From positions 3,355,501 to 3,419,500 of the forward strand of contig NZ_CP150667.1 in the NCBI RefSeq assembly GCF_038024065.1: a stretch of 64,000 bases of DNA, in the 5' to 3' direction. The notes beneath the pieces are model-generated. The model searched no databases, was not told the DNA's origin, and saw nothing but the letters and a program-made list of their open reading frames with translations. The position numbers and the translations under genes were made by a program. The DNA comes from Polaribacter sejongensis (GTDB taxonomy: Bacteria > Bacteroidota > Bacteroidia > Flavobacteriales > Flavobacteriaceae). Below, piece after piece: positions 53,880-63,984 of the stretch; the stretch's first letter is position 1, and each line of letters opens with the position of its first letter.

Positions 53880-56536
53880 TGACCTTGAATAAAAGTAAAA
53901 TAAATATCAATAAACTAAAATCTAATGTTGCATTTAAAATCTGCTTCATTTCGTTATTTCTTGTTTTCTCATGCAGTAAAAAAGAGACTGAATTTAAATT
54001 TCAAAATCAATCTTTATCAACAGAAGAAAGAGTAGTAGATTTAATTAGTCTAATGACATTGAAAGAAAAAATATCTCAAATGAGATATGATGCACCTGCA
54101 ATAGAGAGATTAGGTGTGCCAGAATATAATTGGTGGAACGAATGTTTGCATGGAGTTGCAAGAGCTGGTGAAGCAACTGTTTTTCCGCAAGCAATAGGAA
54201 TGGGTGCAACCTGGAACCCAGATTTAATTTTTAATATGGGAACTGTTGTTTCTGATGAAGCTAGAGCAAAATATCATCAATTTATTAGTAAAGGACAAAG
54301 AAGAATGGGACAAGGTCTAACTTTCTGGACTCCGAACATTAATATTTTTAGAGATCCACGTTGGGGAAGAGGGCAAGAAACGTATGGAGAAGATCCTTAT
54401 TTAACAAGTAGAATAGGAGTGAACTATATAAAAGGTTTACAAGGTGATAACGAAAAGTATTTAAAAGTTGTTGCTACTGCAAAACATTTTGCTGTTCATA
54501 GTGGTCCAGAAAAATCGAGACATCAAGATAATTATGTAACAACTAAAAAAGATTTGTACGAAACCTATTTACCTGCTTTTGAAGCTGCTGTTAAAGAGGC
54601 TAAAGTGCATTCTGTAATGTGTGCATATAATAGATATAATGGCAAACCTTGTTGTGGAAGTGATTTATTACTTCAAAAAATCTTAAGAGAAGAATGGGGT
54701 TTTAGTGGCTATGTAGTTTCTGATTGTTGGGCAATAAATGATTTTTGGGAAGAAGATAAACATGCAGTAGTAGAAACGCCTGAAGAAGCTGGTGCTTTAG
54801 CTGTAATGAGTGGTACAGATTTAAATTGTGGTAGTGTTTATGACCCTAATTTAAATGAAGCAGTTTTAAAAGAATTAATAGATGAAAAACAATTAGACGT
54901 TGCTTTAGTAAGATTATTTACAGCACGTTTTAAGTTAGGGATGTTTGATGATCAGAAGGATGTTGAATGGTCTAAAATACCATACAGTGTTGTGGCAAGT
55001 GAAAAACATTACAAATTGTCTGAACAAATAGCCAAAGAATCTATGGTGTTGTTAAAAAATGACAATAATATTTTGCCTTTAAGTAAGAGTCTTAAATCGA
55101 TAGCAGTTATTGGTCCGAATGCAGATTCTAAACAAGCATTGTTAGGTAATTATCATGGAACACCAAATAACTTTATTACACCGTTAAAAGGATTGCAAGA
55201 GAAATTACCAAACACAACTATTAATTATGCTTTAGGTTCATACATTGCAAAAGAATGGCCAACCTTAAAAGCAATTCCTAAAGAGGTTTTAAAAAATGAA
55301 AAAGGTACAGGTCTTAAAGCTGAATACTACAACAACAGTAATTTAGAAGGAGAACCAGTATTTACAAAAAGTGATGCAACTGTAAACTTTATTTGGACAC
55401 CTGTTAGACCTATAAAAAATTTAAAATCTGATGATTTTTCAGTAAGATGGTCAGGAGAAATCGTACCAGAAGAAGCTGGAGAATATAGAATTGGTTTAAA
55501 AGCAAGTAGCTATGCAAAGCTTTACATCAATGATTCTTTAAAGTTTGAATACAGTGCAGATTATGAACCAAAATTAGAATATTTTGATGCAAAATTAAAA
55601 GCGAAAGAAGCTTTTAAAATAAGAATAGAATATAGCAATACACTTTCAGACCCTCAAGCACATTTAGTTTGGGCAAAATTAAATGAAGACTTATTATCGC
55701 CAGCATTAGAAGCTGCAAAAAAATCTGAAGTGGTAATTCTTTGTTTAGGATTATCACCAGAAGTAGAGGGCGAAGAAATGCCTGTAGTTATAGAAGGTTT
55801 TGATAAAGGAGATAGATCTAAAATTACATTACCAAAAATACAATTAGAATTAGTTAAAAAGATTCAGAAGTTGGGTAAACCAACAGTGGTTGTTTTAATG
55901 AACGGAAGTGCTTTGGCTATTAATTGGACGGCAGAAAATATTCATGCAATTCTAGAAGCATGGTATCCTGGTGAATTTGGTGGTAATGCAATTGCAGATA
56001 TTCTTTTTGGTGATTATAATCCGTCAGGAAAATTACCAGTCACTTTTTATAAGTCTGTAAAAGACCTTCCAGATTTTAAAAATTACGACATGGAAAACAG
56101 AACTTATAAATACTTTAAAGGTGAACCATTATTTCCTTTCGGTCATGGTTTAAGTTATGCTAAATTCGAGTATTCAAATTTAAAAATATCAGATAAGATT
56201 GCAAAGAATGAGGATATCGTTATTTCGGTTGATGTAAAAAATAATAGTAAATATTCAGGAAAAGAAGTTGTACAATGTTATGTTACGCACAAGAATGATA
56301 CACTTAAAAATAATCCAATAAGAAGTTTGGTAGACTTTAAGAAAGTACTTATAACAGCCAACGAAACTAAAACAGTAACATTTAAAATTCCGTCTACAAA
56401 ATATGCAAGAATATCTGAAGAAGGAAAAAAAGTAATAGAATCTGGTATCATAAATATAAGTATTGGTGGTAAACAACCAGATAAGTCGGTTACACCAGAA
56501 GATAACGTTTTAATTACAAAAGTTCAAATTCAATAA
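53879..56536 (+). CDS. GH3 beta-xylosidase-type lipoprotein with PA14 insert
   Basis: An 885-residue glycoside hydrolase of family 3 with a lipoprotein signal (ISLFLVFSC). The N-terminal barrel has WNECLHGVARAGEATVFPQAIGMGATW, FRDPRWGRGQETYGEDPYL and VVATAKHFAVHSG, and the nucleophile Asp 282 in YVVSDCWA. The C-terminal sandwich has VLLKNDNNILPL and WYPGEFGGNAIADILFGDYNPSGKLPVTF, then a fibronectin-like domain. A PA14 domain is inserted at about 475-605 (GLKAEYYNNSNLEGE, FSVRWSGEIVPEEAGEY). The YNWWNECLHGVA motif is typical of beta-xylosidases of this family. It would trim xylo-oligosaccharides. It starts within the stop of the micro-ORF. Confidence 0.92.
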   Translation: MTLNKSKININKLKSNVAFKICFISLFLVFSCSKKETEFKFQNQSLSTEERVVDLISLMTLKEKISQMRYDAPAIERLGVPEYNWWNECLHGVARAGEATVFPQAIGMGATWNPDLIFNMGTVVSDEARAKYHQFISKGQRRMGQGLTFWTPNINIFRDPRWGRGQETYGEDPYLTSRIGVNYIKGLQGDNEKYLKVVATAKHFAVHSGPEKSRHQDNYVTTKKDLYETYLPAFEAAVKEAKVHSVMCAYNRYNGKPCCGSDLLLQKILREEWGFSGYVVSDCWAINDFWEEDKHAVVETPEEAGALAVMSGTDLNCGSVYDPNLNEAVLKELIDEKQLDVALVRLFTARFKLGMFDDQKDVEWSKIPYSVVASEKHYKLSEQIAKESMVLLKNDNNILPLSKSLKSIAVIGPNADSKQALLGNYHGTPNNFITPLKGLQEKLPNTTINYALGSYIAKEWPTLKAIPKEVLKNEKGTGLKAEYYNNSNLEGEPVFTKSDATVNFIWTPVRPIKNLKSDDFSVRWSGEIVPEEAGEYRIGLKASSYAKLYINDSLKFEYSADYEPKLEYFDAKLKAKEAFKIRIEYSNTLSDPQAHLVWAKLNEDLLSPALEAAKKSEVVILCLGLSPEVEGEEMPVVIEGFDKGDRSKITLPKIQLELVKKIQKLGKPTVVVLMNGSALAINWTAENIHAILEAWYPGEFGGNAIADILFGDYNPSGKLPVTFYKSVKDLPDFKNYDMENRTYKYFKGEPLFPFGHGLSYAKFEYSNLKISDKIAKNEDIVISVDVKNNSKYSGKEVVQCYVTHKNDTLKNNPIRSLVDFKKVLITANETKTVTFKIPSTKYARISEEGKKVIESGIINISIGGKQPDKSVTPEDNVLITKVQIQ

Positions 56537-56579
56537 ATAAGTAAAAACAAACAAATTCAATTAATTAAAATTACTCAAA

Positions 56580-59576
56580 ATGATAAAAATGAAAATCGCT
56601 ATCATAGCCTTAGTTATGATATGTTCTCAGAGTATGTTTTCACAATCCAAGACTGTTAGCGGTTCTGTGAAAGATGCTACAGGTGAATTATTACCTGGTG
56701 TTAGTGTAATAGTAAAGGGAACCCAAAAAGGAGTTCAAACAGACTTTGATGGTCTTTTTATGATTGACAATGTTCAGTCTACAGACGAGTTGGTATTTGC
56801 ATATATTGGTATGACAGGTAAAACAGTTCTTGTAGGTGCAAATACAAGAATTGATGTTGTTCTAATAGAGTCCTTAGAAAGTCTTGACGAAATCGTTATT
56901 GTTGGTTATGGACAACAAAGTAGAACAACAGTAACAGGGGCAATAGCCACGGTAAAGTCTGAAGATATTTCGGCATTACCAGTAACAAATGCAGAATCTG
57001 CTTTACAAGGTAGAGCAGCGGGTCTTACAATTACTAATAGTGGTTCTCCAGGGTCTTCACCATCTGTTTTAATTAGAGGGTTAGGTTCAGTGGGTAATAA
57101 TAGTCCACTATATGTAATTGATGGTGTTATTGTGGGGAATTTATCAGGGATTAGTCCTAATGATATTGAAACAGTTTCTGTATTAAAAGATGCTTCTACT
57201 ACAGCGGTATATGGTGCACAAGGATCGAATGGTGTAGTGGTTGTTACTACAAAACAAGGTAAAAATGGAAAAGGTAGATTAAGTTTTAATACGTATACAG
57301 GTTTTCAAACAGTAACACAAAGATATGATGTATTAGAAACCATAGATTATTTAAAATACGCCGGTGAATTAGGTGTGTTTCCTAATAGACCATTATCTAC
57401 TTACAAAACCAATACAGATTGGCAAGATGAAATCTTTAGAGTAGGTATGATTCAAGATTATAATTTAAGTTATTCTGGAGGTACAGAAAATTCAACACAT
57501 CTTTTTTCTGGTGAATATTTAAAACAAGAAGGAACTTTAATTGATTCAGGTTTTGAAAGATATTCTTTTAGAGCAAATAGTAGTGCTAAATTTGGTAAGG
57601 TTAGAGTAGGAGAATCTATGTCTATTTCTTTCGGAAAGCAAAACCCTGAAAGAGATGAAGAAGGTAGATCTCTTATAGAACACGCCATTAAATCGGCACC
57701 TTATTTATCTGTATATAATGCAAGTAACTTAGGCGGTTTTCAAGGGCCTTCTTCATCAGCAGATGGACAAGATGCTGTAAACCCAGTAAGAGCTCAAACA
57801 ATTGGTAATGCAATAAATAAAACATTAGGAATTATAGGTAATGTGTATGCAGAAGTAGAAATTATTGATGGATTAAAATTTAAATCTCAAGTAGGTTTAG
57901 ATTATTACTCATATGATAATAGTAGTTTTAAACCCTCATATAGTGATGATAGTGTAGAAGGAAGTACAACACATGCACAAAACTACGCAGCAATTACACG
58001 TAACACAGGTAGTGGCCAAACAATCATATTTGATAATAGCTTAACGTATAATACAACAATTGCTGATAAACATAATATTGAAGCATTACTATTGGTTGAA
58101 AAATATGAAGGTCAAAACAAAAATCTAAATGCAAGTAGTAGAAATGCTGTTACAGATGAAGTAAATCAAGTTTCTAATGAAGATTCAAGTGTTAGCTCGG
58201 GTTCTTCAGAAGTAAATAAAATTGGATACTTAGGACGTATCAATTACAACTTTGATGGTAAATACATTGCATCGGCATCTTTGAGACGTGATGCTTCATC
58301 AAGATTTGGAGCAAACAAACGTTGGGCTAACTTTTACTCAGCATCTGCTGGTTGGAATATTGCAAAAGAATCTTTTATGGAAGATTCTCACTTCAGTAAC
58401 TTAAAATTAAGAGCTAGTTACGGTACTGTAGGTAGTGATGCTATTGGAGACTATTTATATGCACCATCTTTAACTGGTGGTTTTGAATATCCTATTGGTG
58501 GTGCAGTTGCATTTGGTGTAACAGCTAACGGAGGTTCAAATCAAGATTTACAATGGGAAACCAAAGAAATTATAAACGTTGGTTTAGACGCAGGTTTATT
58601 TAATGAAAAATTTACAGCTTCTTTAGAGTACTACCAAAATACAAGTAATGACTTGTTAATTTACATACCTGCTGTATTATCAAGTGGTATTAATGCGGGT
58701 AGTTTACCTGTAAATGCTGGTTCTGTAGAAACTAAAGGTTTTGAATTAGTATTAGGATTTAATGATTATGATGGAGACTTTACTTGGTCTGCAAACTTAA
58801 ACTTAGGAACTTCAAAAAACGAAGTATTAAGTTTAGGAGCTAGAGATGAGATTACAGGATCTCAGTATAAATTAGGTGGAGGAGATGTTACTCGTACAGT
58901 AGTAGGAGAATCATTATTTCATTTTTACGGTTTAGTATCTGACGGAATTTACCAAAATCAAGATGAGGTAGATGCTGTATTTACCGCAAACCCAAATCAA
59001 GTTATTGTAAAGCCAGGTGATATTCGTTTTAAAGATTTAAATGGTGATGGAACTATTAACTCTGAAGATAGAACAATTATAGGTAATCCATTTCCGGATA
59101 TTACATACGGTTTAAATTTAGACGCTAAATATAAAAACTTCGATATGAGCTTATTTATTACAGGTGTTGCAGGAAACGAAATTTTTAATACAAATACGTA
59201 CGATTTAGTAGGTGGAGCAAACAGATTATTTAATGTAAGCCAATCTTATTATAATAATAAATGGTCTGCAGCTAACCCAACAGGGACAGAGCCTAGAGTT
59301 TTAGGAGCACCTCAAAATAACGGAATTTCAGATCGTTTTGTGGAAGATGGATCATACACCAGGTTAAAAAATGTTTCTTTAGGGTATACATTGCCAAGTG
59401 AAATGTTTGAAAAATATTTTTCAAAATTACGTGTGTATGTTAGTGGTACCAACTTAGTAACTATAAGTGATTATTCTGGTTTAGATCCAGAAATTGGAGG
59501 TGATGAATATGGAATTGATAGAGGTAATTATCCACAACCTAAATCTGTTTTGTTAGGAATTCAAGTTTCATTTTAA
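56580..59576 (+). CDS. susC: SusC-like TonB-dependent transporter
   Basis: A 998-residue outer membrane transporter. A signal peptide is followed by a carboxypeptidase-like regulatory domain (VSGSVKDATGELLPGVSVIVKGT), the TonB box region (DEIVIVGYGQQSRTTVTGAI), a plug domain (ESALQGRAAGLTI, SVLIRGLGSVGNNSPLYVIDG) and a 22-stranded barrel ending in SVLLGIQVSF. It imports oligosaccharides, presumably xylo-oligosaccharides, with TonB energy. It follows GH3 by 43 bases and precedes its SusD partner by 13 bases. An in-frame ATG three codons in (56589) is an alternative start. Confidence 0.96.
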   Translation: MIKMKIAIIALVMICSQSMFSQSKTVSGSVKDATGELLPGVSVIVKGTQKGVQTDFDGLFMIDNVQSTDELVFAYIGMTGKTVLVGANTRIDVVLIESLESLDEIVIVGYGQQSRTTVTGAIATVKSEDISALPVTNAESALQGRAAGLTITNSGSPGSSPSVLIRGLGSVGNNSPLYVIDGVIVGNLSGISPNDIETVSVLKDASTTAVYGAQGSNGVVVVTTKQGKNGKGRLSFNTYTGFQTVTQRYDVLETIDYLKYAGELGVFPNRPLSTYKTNTDWQDEIFRVGMIQDYNLSYSGGTENSTHLFSGEYLKQEGTLIDSGFERYSFRANSSAKFGKVRVGESMSISFGKQNPERDEEGRSLIEHAIKSAPYLSVYNASNLGGFQGPSSSADGQDAVNPVRAQTIGNAINKTLGIIGNVYAEVEIIDGLKFKSQVGLDYYSYDNSSFKPSYSDDSVEGSTTHAQNYAAITRNTGSGQTIIFDNSLTYNTTIADKHNIEALLLVEKYEGQNKNLNASSRNAVTDEVNQVSNEDSSVSSGSSEVNKIGYLGRINYNFDGKYIASASLRRDASSRFGANKRWANFYSASAGWNIAKESFMEDSHFSNLKLRASYGTVGSDAIGDYLYAPSLTGGFEYPIGGAVAFGVTANGGSNQDLQWETKEIINVGLDAGLFNEKFTASLEYYQNTSNDLLIYIPAVLSSGINAGSLPVNAGSVETKGFELVLGFNDYDGDFTWSANLNLGTSKNEVLSLGARDEITGSQYKLGGGDVTRTVVGESLFHFYGLVSDGIYQNQDEVDAVFTANPNQVIVKPGDIRFKDLNGDGTINSEDRTIIGNPFPDITYGLNLDAKYKNFDMSLFITGVAGNEIFNTNTYDLVGGANRLFNVSQSYYNNKWSAANPTGTEPRVLGAPQNNGISDRFVEDGSYTRLKNVSLGYTLPSEMFEKYFSKLRVYVSGTNLVTISDYSGLDPEIGGDEYGIDRGNYPQPKSVLLGIQVSF

Positions 59577-59589
59577 AAATTAAACAATT

Positions 59590-61080
59590 ATGAAAAAATA
59601 TATATTAATAATTATAGCGTTTTTAGGAGTTTTTACAATAAACTCTTGTTCTGAAGATGATTTGGAGTTGTCAAACCCAAATCAATTATCGCCAGATACT
59701 TTTTTCTCTACTGAGTCTCAAGTAGAATCATCAGTAAATGCAGCTTATGCAAATTTACAACCATTCGGATTGTATGGTAGAGTAATGTTTTACATGATGG
59801 ATAACATGGCTCACGAAAATTCTGGTAACGGACAACAAGAAGGAGATAAAGTAACCTTTGCAGATTTTTCTTTTGATTCAAGTCTTCCTTCTATTAAAGA
59901 CTATTGGGATGGGTGTTATAGAGGAATTAACAAAGCAAATTTTGTAATTTCTAATGCAGAAAAAATTAATGAATTGCCAGAAGGTACATTAACCGCTGCT
60001 AAAAAAGCAAAATACATTGGTGAAGCACGTTTTTTAAGAGCACATTATTACTGGCTTTTAGTAAATCGTTATGGAGGAGTTCCTATTTATTTAGGTGATG
60101 GAACCGACAATACAGAAGGTCAACCAAGAAGCACAAAAGCAGCAGTGATTGAATTAATTATAGATGATTTAAAATATGCGGCTACTAATTTATATGATAA
60201 AGGTGCAGAAACTCCTGGTAGAGCTACAAAAGGAGCTGCTCAAGCTTTTTTAGGAAAAGTATATTTATACCAAAAGTCTTATGGTTTAGCTTTAGCAGAG
60301 TTTAATAAATTATCTGGTTACGCTCTTGAAACAAATTACTATGATAATTTTATGGAAGAAACTGAGCATGGTGTGGAATCAATTTTTGAAGTTGAATACG
60401 ATATCGCTTTAGGAACTGAGCAATTCTGGTGGTCTCCAGTTGATGGCTTAGGTCCAATTCATGCAACTAAGAGAGGGCAAGATTATGGAGTTTTAGATTG
60501 GTTTAACGTGTATCCATCAGACGATTTAGTGGCTGAGTTTGAAGCAGGAGATAAAAGATTTACTGGTAGTTTTTACGTGGCAGGAGACACCTATAACAAT
60601 GGAGATAATACGTTTGTTGAGTCAGACTTTGCTGAAAACGGAGGTAATATTAGACAAGCAGCTTGGAAAAAATATCAAAATTATTACAAACAACCTTCAG
60701 AAAATGGAGAATCTGGAATTAACGTAAAAGTACTTCGTTATTCAGATGTGTTATTAATGATGGCAGAATGTGAAAATGAAGTTGGTTCTCAAGCAACAGC
60801 AATTGGTTATATAAATAAAGTAAGAACAAGAGCAGGATTAGCTGATTTAGATGTAAGCTTATCTAAAGATGCTGTATTTAACGCTATTGTTCATGAACGT
60901 AAAGTAGAGCTTGCAGGAGAACAAGTAAGATTTGATGATATGCTTAGATGGGGTATTGCAGCTACTGAATTAGCAGGTACTAATTTTCAAGTAGGTAAAA
61001 ATGAATTATGGCCAATACCAGATGCTGAAATTAGTTCAAATGCTAATATTAATTCAGAAGATCAAAACCCAGGTTTTTAA
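59590..61080 (+). CDS. susD: SusD-like surface glycan-binding lipoprotein
   Basis: A 496-residue lipoprotein (lipobox INSC). It has the SusD pattern: LELSNPNQLSPDTFFSTESQVESSVNAAYANL at the N-terminus, IGEARFLRAHYYWLLVNRYGGVPIYL in the tetratricopeptide region, LRYSDVLLMMAECENE, and INKVRTRAGLADL, then FDDMLRWG near the end. It caps the SusC channel and captures the oligosaccharide. A hairpin lies 32 bases after its stop. Confidence 0.96.
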   Translation: MKKYILIIIAFLGVFTINSCSEDDLELSNPNQLSPDTFFSTESQVESSVNAAYANLQPFGLYGRVMFYMMDNMAHENSGNGQQEGDKVTFADFSFDSSLPSIKDYWDGCYRGINKANFVISNAEKINELPEGTLTAAKKAKYIGEARFLRAHYYWLLVNRYGGVPIYLGDGTDNTEGQPRSTKAAVIELIIDDLKYAATNLYDKGAETPGRATKGAAQAFLGKVYLYQKSYGLALAEFNKLSGYALETNYYDNFMEETEHGVESIFEVEYDIALGTEQFWWSPVDGLGPIHATKRGQDYGVLDWFNVYPSDDLVAEFEAGDKRFTGSFYVAGDTYNNGDNTFVESDFAENGGNIRQAAWKKYQNYYKQPSENGESGINVKVLRYSDVLLMMAECENEVGSQATAIGYINKVRTRAGLADLDVSLSKDAVFNAIVHERKVELAGEQVRFDDMLRWGIAATELAGTNFQVGKNELWPIPDAEISSNANINSEDQNPGF

Positions 61081-61112
61081 TACTTGAGTTCATGTAAATT
61101 AAGTTTAGTTTT

Positions 61113-61146
61113 AATAATGGTGTGTGTAATAAGTCACACCGTTATT
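61113..61146 (+). other. Hairpin after susD, possible processing or stability element
   Basis: AATAATGGTGTG (61113-61124) pairs with CACACCGTTATT (61135-61146), with one G-U pair and a 10-base loop. No T run follows, so it is unlikely to be a strong terminator. It may set mRNA levels between susCD and the downstream lipoprotein genes. Confidence 0.5.
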
Positions 61147-61271
61147 AAACTATTTAAAGTTAGTTGTTTATAAAGTAGATTGTAGAGTATTTGGTTATAA
61201 GGAAGAAAGCATTTATAGCAACTTGCAATTTTATTTTACAGGATTAAAATAATTATAATAAAAATACAATT

Positions 61272-62519
61272 ATGAAAAAATATAAAATATTAGGTTTATT
61301 ATGTTTGTTCATGGCCTTTTGTTCATGTACAAATAACGATGATGAGGTTGCTGTATTAATGCAACCAACATTTACAGTAACAGAATCTGCTGAAAATCCA
61401 GGTGTTTATTCTTTTGAAAATACAACGCCAAATAAAGGTGAGTTTTATAGCTATTGGGAGTTTGAAGTTGCAGGAAATAAAGTAGCTGATAAAGCAGGTG
61501 CTGTAGAATACAAATACAAAGAGTCTGGAAGCAAATTTGTAACACTTACCATGGTTAGTGTAGGAGATGCTTTACAAACGTCTCAAACTATTGATGTAAT
61601 TGTAGCAGTAGCGGAGGTAATCGTAACAAATCCAGAAAATTTACTATTAAACGGATATTTAGTTGAAGGTGATGGCGATGACTTTACAAACTGGAGCGCA
61701 TATAATGGAGGCGATAATATTTTTGCTACAACAGATGCACTTATTGGAGGTAGAGCAGCTACAATATCAAATTCTGCAGATGCAGATCCTTGGAGTGTTC
61801 AATTTGTAAGTGATGCTATTGAAACAGTAGTAGGAGAACAATATACTGTTTCGTTTTGGGGTAAAGGAAATGGAGAAGTAGTTCGTTTTTCAACAAAACC
61901 AGATGCATCTGCTCAATATGGGCCAGATTATACATTAACATCAGAATGGCAACAATATACTTGGACAATTACTGCAAATGAAGCAGGCACAAATATCTCT
62001 TTAGATATGGGTAAATCTGCAGGTACATTTGTAATAGATGTTATTGAAGTTGTAAAAGGAGACACAGCACCAGCACTCCCTTCTGATACTAGTTTAATTT
62101 TAAATGGTGGTTTTGAAGATGGTTCTGGTAATGATTTTACAAATTGGGGAAAATACAATGGAGGCGATTTTATTGTTGAAGAAACAAGTGATGTTTTATC
62201 AGGTGCTAGAGCCGTTAAAGTATCAAACTCTGCAGCTGGAGACCCTTGGAGTGTACAATTTGTAAGTGATGCCATAGAAACAGAAATAGATGCAGAATAT
62301 GAAGTTACTTTATGGGCAAAAGGAGATCCTGCTGTAATTCGTTATTCAACAAAACCAGATGCAACGGCAAAATATGGACCTGACTATACAATTACTGCAG
62401 ATTGGGCAAAATATACGTGGACTTTTGTAGCGAATGAAGCAAATACAAATATATCTTTAGATATGGGAGCATCAGCAGGTACATTCATTATTGATGATTT
62501 AAAAGTAGAAAAAAAATAA
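61272..62519 (+). CDS. Lipoprotein with PKD-like and two tandem carbohydrate-binding modules
   Basis: A 415-residue lipoprotein (lipobox FCSC) in the SusE/F position. Residues about 30-115 look PKD-like (TFTVTESAENPGVYSFENT, YSYWEFEVAG). Two similar modules of about 145 residues follow. Each has a LLNG/ILNGG start, DFTNW..YNGGD, PWSVQFVSDAIET, R(F/Y)STKPDA, YGPDYT, YTWT, NISLDMG.SAGTF and I(D)V/DL at the end. The pattern is that of CBM4/9-type beta-sandwiches, which often bind xylan. It is probably a surface glycan-binding protein that presents xylan to the GH10 enzyme encoded next. The modules differ enough for distinct affinities. Confidence 0.85.
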   Translation: MKKYKILGLLCLFMAFCSCTNNDDEVAVLMQPTFTVTESAENPGVYSFENTTPNKGEFYSYWEFEVAGNKVADKAGAVEYKYKESGSKFVTLTMVSVGDALQTSQTIDVIVAVAEVIVTNPENLLLNGYLVEGDGDDFTNWSAYNGGDNIFATTDALIGGRAATISNSADADPWSVQFVSDAIETVVGEQYTVSFWGKGNGEVVRFSTKPDASAQYGPDYTLTSEWQQYTWTITANEAGTNISLDMGKSAGTFVIDVIEVVKGDTAPALPSDTSLILNGGFEDGSGNDFTNWGKYNGGDFIVEETSDVLSGARAVKVSNSAAGDPWSVQFVSDAIETEIDAEYEVTLWAKGDPAVIRYSTKPDATAKYGPDYTITADWAKYTWTFVANEANTNISLDMGASAGTFIIDDLKVEKK

Positions 62520-62552
62520 TAGTAAAACCTTAATTAACGAAATATAGATTTT

Positions 62553-63908
62553 ATGAAAATAAATAAATTAATAATATTATTAATCTCAACGCTATTCTTA
62601 TTCTCTTGTTCAGAAGAGGATGAGAGTATCATGGGGTCTGAAGGTGAAACAGCAATTACAGTTAAAGCTTCATTTAGTTATACAGTTTCAACAGCAGATC
62701 CTTATGTAGCAGTTTTACAAAGTACTACAGAAAGTTCCGTGGAATATCAAAGTTTTTGGGACTATGGTTTAGGAGGTGGAATTGTAAGTGATAACGCAGG
62801 TATTGCTGAGGTGAGATATAATGATGCAGGAGAATATGTTGTGAAATACTATGTTATTTACGATGGACTTACAACAATAGCAACTCAAACAATTAGGGTT
62901 GATGAAAATGGAGTTTGTCCAGATGGATTATGTGGCTCAACAAGTAATATAAGTTTAAAAGATGCTGCAACTACTTTTTCAGTAGGTACAATCACTAGAG
63001 CATCTTGGGTAAAAGCAGGAGGAAAACATACAGAAATCTTAAAAAAGGAGTTTAATAATATAACTTCAGAATATGAGATGAAAATGAATGTGATGTATCC
63101 ATCGCAAGGAAACTACGATTTTAGTGCAGCAGATGCTATGGTAGATTTTGCGCAAGCAAATGGTATGAATGTTCACGGACATGCATTAATTTGGCACAAT
63201 GCAACACCTTCTTGGGTTGAAAATTTTGCAGGAACCAATGCTGAATTTGAAGCAATGGTGAAAGATTATATTACAACCACTTTAACAAGATTCAAAGGTA
63301 AAGTTCGTTCTTGGGATGTGGTAAATGAAGCTTTTGAAGATGGATCAGGTCATCCACTTAGAAATTCTGTTTTTAGACAAAAAATGGGTGATGACTATAT
63401 TAAAAAATGTTTTCAATTTGCAAGAGACGCAGATCCAGATGTATTGCTTTTTTATAACGATTATAACATGGCTTCTAGTACAACAAAAAGAGCAGCAATG
63501 TTTAAAATGGTCGATGAGCTAGGTGATTTAATTGATGGTGTTGGAGCTCAAATGCATATTTCTTATGAAGGTCCTTCAAAATCTAATATTGAAGCAGTGG
63601 CAGATGGTACTGTATCTAGAGGTTTAAAATTACACTTTGCTGAGTTAGATATTAGAGCAAATCCAAACAAGGATATAACTACTTTAACAGATGATAGAGC
63701 TCAAGAACAAAGAGCAAAATATAAAGAAGTAGTTCAAATATACAATTCAATTCCTTTAGCAAATAAATTCGCCCTAACAATTTGGGGAGTAAGAGATAAT
63801 GAATCTTGGCTGATAGATTTTTGGGGAAATGCAGATTGGCCTTTATTGTTTGATTCAAATTATAATAAAAAAGCAGCTTATTTCGGCTTTTTAGAAGGAT
63901 TACAATAA
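62553..63908 (+). CDS. GH10 endo-1,4-beta-xylanase lipoprotein
   Basis: A 451-residue lipoprotein (lipobox FSC, then SEEDES). Residues about 30-120 form a PKD-like domain similar to that of the preceding lipoprotein (SSVEYQSFWDYGLGGG). The GH10 catalytic domain spans about 135-450: FNNITSEYEMKMNVMYPSQG, NVHGHALIWHNATPSWV, the acid/base Glu 259 in SWDVVNEAF, the nucleophile Glu 364 in HFAELDI, and FALTIWGVRDNESWL near the end. It cleaves the xylan backbone at the cell surface. It is the last gene visible in the operon, closed by a strong terminator. Confidence 0.95.
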   Translation: MKINKLIILLISTLFLFSCSEEDESIMGSEGETAITVKASFSYTVSTADPYVAVLQSTTESSVEYQSFWDYGLGGGIVSDNAGIAEVRYNDAGEYVVKYYVIYDGLTTIATQTIRVDENGVCPDGLCGSTSNISLKDAATTFSVGTITRASWVKAGGKHTEILKKEFNNITSEYEMKMNVMYPSQGNYDFSAADAMVDFAQANGMNVHGHALIWHNATPSWVENFAGTNAEFEAMVKDYITTTLTRFKGKVRSWDVVNEAFEDGSGHPLRNSVFRQKMGDDYIKKCFQFARDADPDVLLFYNDYNMASSTTKRAAMFKMVDELGDLIDGVGAQMHISYEGPSKSNIEAVADGTVSRGLKLHFAELDIRANPNKDITTLTDDRAQEQRAKYKEVVQIYNSIPLANKFALTIWGVRDNESWLIDFWGNADWPLLFDSNYNKKAAYFGFLEGLQ

Positions 63909-63941
63909 ATAAGTTATTTGTTAAGTGTAATTTGAATTTAG

Positions 63942-63984
63942 AATCAGTTAAACTTTTCTGCGAAGTTTAACTGATTTTTTTTTT
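63942..63984 (+). terminator. Terminator of the xylan operon
   Basis: AATCAGTTAAACTT (63942-63955) pairs perfectly with AAGTTTAACTGATT (63963-63976), a 14-bp stem with a 7-base loop, followed by a T run. Confidence 0.9.
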
